Positions 7,777-8,930 of a DNA stretch of 8,930 bases are shown piece after piece (within the stretch, counting starts at the first letter, position 1; each line of letters opens with the position of its first letter). The notes beneath the pieces were generated by a model. That model was not told the DNA's origin and made no database searches. It saw only the letters and a program-made list of their open reading frames with translations. This DNA is from Sulfurovum sp. GTDB lineage: Bacteria > Campylobacterota > Campylobacteria > Campylobacterales > Sulfurovaceae. The stretch is taken from assembly GCA_026984165.1 (NCBI GenBank), contig JALSSQ010000254.1, positions 1 to 8,930 on the forward strand. Direction: 5' to 3'. The position numbers were made by a program, and so were the translations under genes.

Positions 7777-7782
7777 ATTATA
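7777..7782 (-). promoter_or_regulatory. candidate -10 box for the diguanylate cyclase gene
   Basis: The - strand reads TATAAT, a perfect sigma-70 -10 hexamer, preceded by an A/T tract. No good -35 box is seen, which is usual in Campylobacterota, where the -35 is poorly conserved. It would give an untranslated leader of roughly 100 bases. Such hexamers arise by chance in AT-rich DNA, so this is tentative. Confidence 0.4.
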
Positions 7783-7841
7783 ACTCAAATTTTTCATAAC
7801 AAACTTACTTTAACAAGTAGTGATTTTCTAAGCACATCTAA

Positions 7842-7857
7842 GCTATAGTACATCAAT
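7842..7857 (+). repeat. intergenic direct repeat, copy 2
   Basis: This copy reads GCTATAGTACATCAAT, is same-orientation with copy 1 at 7755-7769, and starts 87 bases downstream of it. It overlaps the candidate mog -10 box (7844-7849), the position expected for an operator, but two copies in AT-rich DNA could be chance. Confidence 0.4.
7844..7849 (+). promoter_or_regulatory. candidate -10 box for mog
   Basis: TATAGT lies about 30 bases before the mog ATG, with only a weak -35-like TGATTT 17 bases upstream (7821-7826). It overlaps one copy of the intergenic direct repeat, so a repeat-binding regulator would compete here. This is position-based inference. Confidence 0.3.
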
Positions 7858-7880
7858 ACATAAAGGATAATGAAAAGGTA

Positions 7881-8414
7881 ATGGATAAAATTAAAATTGG
7901 TGTAGTCACCACAAGCGATAGAGCGTCACAAGGGATTTATGAAGATATTTCAGGTGTAGCCATTATGGATACGATGAAAGAATACCTGCTTAATGAATGT
8001 GAATATGCGTACCGATGTATTCCTGATGAGCAGAGCCTAATAGAAACGACATTGATCGAACTCTCACGTGATGAAAAGTGTGACCTCATAGTTACTACAG
8101 GTGGTACAGGCCCAGCCATGAGAGATGTCACTACCGAAGCGACAGAAAATGTCTGCCAAAAGCTTTTACCGGGTTTTGGGGAGCAGATGAGGGCAGTGAG
8201 CCTACAGTATGTACCAACAGCCATACTCTCTCGTCAAACAGCAGGGATATGTAACGGCTCACTAATCATCAATCTACCAGGCAAACCCAAATCAATCAGA
8301 GAGTGTTTGGATGCTGTATTTCCTGCTGTACCGTACTGTATAGACCTCATAGGTGGGCACTTTATGCAAGCCAACGAAGAGGTCATAAAAATCTTCAGAC
8401 CTAAAGCCAAATAG
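7881..8414 (+). CDS. mog: Molybdopterin adenylyltransferase Mog
   Basis: Mog adenylylates molybdopterin, preparing it for molybdenum insertion by MoeA in molybdenum-cofactor synthesis, in the cytoplasm. The 177-residue protein follows E. coli Mog (195) closely: IGVVTTSDRAS at the N-terminus, IPDEQ (47-51), TTGGTGPAMRDVT (72-84), PGFGEQMR (97-104), YVPTAILSRQ (110-119) and NLPGKPKSI (131-139). D49 and D82, which as I recall are the functionally important aspartates of the E. coli enzyme, occur at the same numbers. The length and motifs favour Mog over MoaB. An insertion before the last helices of E. coli Mog is missing here, which explains the shorter length. The ribosome binding site is modest (AAGG at 7875-7878, very close to the ATG), and a three-codon reading frame ends on the start (7870-7881). 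No other Moco gene is in the window. Confidence 0.93.
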   Translation: MDKIKIGVVTTSDRASQGIYEDISGVAIMDTMKEYLLNECEYAYRCIPDEQSLIETTLIELSRDEKCDLIVTTGGTGPAMRDVTTEATENVCQKLLPGFGEQMRAVSLQYVPTAILSRQTAGICNGSLIINLPGKPKSIRECLDAVFPAVPYCIDLIGGHFMQANEEVIKIFRPKAK

Positions 8415-8430
8415 GAACATACTAAATAAT

Positions 8431-8640
8431 ATGAATATTGATTTTATAGAAAATAAAATAGGTGAAATCATCAAAGAGCTAGAGAAAGAGGTGATGGAAG
8501 TACTAATGGATGAGAGCCTGGATAAGAAGCAAACCAACCTACATATGAAACCTATTACAAGCACCAAAAAGATACTTGAAAATGCGATTGAGAGTATCAA
8601 AATGGTAGATAAATTGGGACGAGAAGAGTTGGAGAAATAG
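8431..8640 (+). CDS. Small charged helical protein of unknown function
   Basis: I do not recognise this 69-residue protein. It is rich in Glu, Lys, Ile and Leu, has no cysteine, signal peptide or membrane segment, and should form two amphipathic helices (~3-27 and ~43-69) joined by a polar linker, possibly as a coiled-coil dimer. It begins 16 bases after mog in the same direction, so it is probably co-transcribed. The nearest purine-rich site (AGGA at 8413-8416) is 14 bases before the ATG, too far for a classic Shine-Dalgarno. Its stop at 8638-8640 directly touches the ATG of the next small gene. Codon use is natural for the genome, and the long open frame on the opposite strand is Ser/Ile-rich and looks like a shadow, which favours this strand. 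Confidence 0.65.
   Translation: MNIDFIENKIGEIIKELEKEVMEVLMDESLDKKQTNLHMKPITSTKKILENAIESIKMVDKLGREELEK
8631..8634 (+). promoter_or_regulatory. ribosome binding site of the 55-residue membrane protein
   Basis: GGAG sits six bases before the ATG at 8641, inside the last codons of the 69-residue gene. It is the main evidence, with the hydrophobic pattern, that the short frame is a real gene. Confidence 0.6.
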
Positions 8641-8808
8641 ATGAGTTGCTTAGGGCAGCCTATGATTAGTATTATTCTTATTCTTTTGCTTTTAATTATA
8701 GGCTTATTTTTTTGGTCTATCTGCGAAGCTATCAAAACACAACAACCCAAGTATGCTTGGGGCATGGTGCCATTTTTTCTCTTTATGGGACTGATGTTTA
8801 TACGTTAA
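8641..8808 (+). CDS. Small two-helix membrane protein, 55 residues
   Basis: A short reading frame starts at the base after the preceding stop and encodes 55 residues beginning MSCLGQPMIS. A hydrophobic helix at ~9-28 (Ile/Leu-rich, then GLFFW) is followed by a polar loop (KTQQPKY, ~32-38) and a second hydrophobic stretch at ~40-54, ending in Arg. It therefore looks like a hairpin inner-membrane protein. GGAG at 8631-8634 lies six bases before the ATG, one of the better ribosome binding sites here, and the TAG-ATG junction suggests coupling to the 69-residue gene. I do not recognise a family. It ends two bases before the convergent rhodanese gene. A second in-frame ATG at 8662 (M8) is a possible alternative start. 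Confidence 0.65.
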   Translation: MSCLGQPMISIILILLLLIIGLFFWSICEAIKTQQPKYAWGMVPFFLFMGLMFIR

Positions 8809-8810
8809 AC

Positions 8811-8930
8811 TTATTTTCTGGTACTTGTCATCCCTGCACTTAACCAATCTTGCATACCACCACGATACCAATTTATCTTCTCAGCAGGGTACCCTATCTC
8901 TATGAGAGCTTCTATCATCGCTACAGACTG
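8811..8930 (-). CDS. Rhodanese-like domain protein, C-terminal end (cut by window edge)
   Basis: The last 39 residues of a - strand gene are visible and the rest lies beyond the window. The end contains a typical rhodanese C-terminus: a helix (MIEALIEIGYPAEKI) followed by NWYRGGMQDWLSAGM, which matches the YRGGMQxW motif after the active-site loop of single-domain rhodaneses. The catalytic cysteine would lie upstream, outside the window, so activity cannot be judged. Rhodaneses transfer sulfane sulfur and are common in sulfur-oxidising Campylobacterota (established knowledge). The gene converges on the 55-residue membrane protein gene, with two bases between the stop codons and no visible terminator. 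Confidence 0.8.
   Translation of the reverse strand, partial: QSVAMIEALIEIGYPAEKINWYRGGMQDWLSAGMTSTRK

Larger units (their letters stand above)
7672..7880. other. Divergent intergenic region between the diguanylate cyclase and mog
   Basis: This is the only long non-coding stretch in the window, 209 bp between two divergent starts, so promoters for both genes should lie here. It is very AT-rich. It holds a perfect TATAAT on the - strand, a TATAGT on the + strand, two copies of a TAGTACATnAAT sequence and a small inverted repeat (TACTT, 4-base loop, AAGTA at 7806-7819). I see no RNA gene or riboswitch. Confidence 0.7.

Noticed and set aside
7806..7819. Inverted repeat TACTT-taac-AAGTA as a terminator
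   Set aside because: The stem is only five A/T-rich pairs with no T-tract after it, and no gene ends just before it on either strand.
8292..8765. 157-codon open frame on the - strand across the end of mog and the two small genes
   Set aside because: It runs antisense through the conserved C-terminus of mog, and its product is a low-complexity Ser/Ile/Phe-rich sequence, as expected from the complement of Lys/Glu-rich genes.

Overview
The window looks like a chromosomal segment of a free-living Campylobacterota (epsilonproteobacterium), most likely of the Sulfurovum/Sulfurimonas type. The reasons are the AT-rich, strongly lysine/isoleucine-coding genes and the gene order aroB, long MscS-family channel, mtaB, FtsH-like AAA protein, bioV. 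As I recall it, the same order surrounds aroB in Helicobacter pylori. The BioV-type short esterase is otherwise known mainly from Helicobacter. No mobile element, CRISPR array, tRNA or rRNA is visible. Genus-level placement is inference.

Region 1 (1-6589, + strand) is a tight six-gene run. In order it holds the 3' two thirds of aroB (chorismate pathway), an exported MscS-family channel with a large coiled-coil N-terminus, mtaB (tRNA ms2t6A modification), an FtsH-like membrane AAA+ protein, bioV (pimeloyl-ACP methyl ester esterase, biotin) and a classical short-chain dehydrogenase. Every junction overlaps or nearly does (ATGA, TAATG, 26 bp, 1 bp or a 11-bp gap depending on the bioV start, ATGA), which suggests one transcript with translational coupling. 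The genes share no obvious pathway. The most notable member is the FtsH paralogue: its AAA+ ATPase motifs are intact, but the zinc-protease HEXXH motif is replaced by YQGAK, so it should be a pseudoprotease.

Region 2 (6595-7671, - strand) is a single gene for a six-helix membrane diguanylate cyclase with an intact GGEEF active site and RxxD inhibitory site, convergent with region 1. A 209-bp divergent intergenic region (7672-7880) separates it from region 3 and holds candidate promoters and a near-identical direct repeat.

Region 3 (7881-8808, + strand) holds mog (molybdopterin adenylyltransferase) followed by two small genes of unknown function. One encodes a charged helical protein of 69 residues. 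The other encodes a two-helix membrane protein of 55 residues with a good ribosome binding site. The window ends in the 3' end of a rhodanese-domain gene on the - strand (8811-8930).

Most of the window is conserved housekeeping content. I do not see a clear new defence or mobile system. The best leads are the pseudoprotease FtsH, BioV together with its coupled dehydrogenase, and the small-protein pair after mog.
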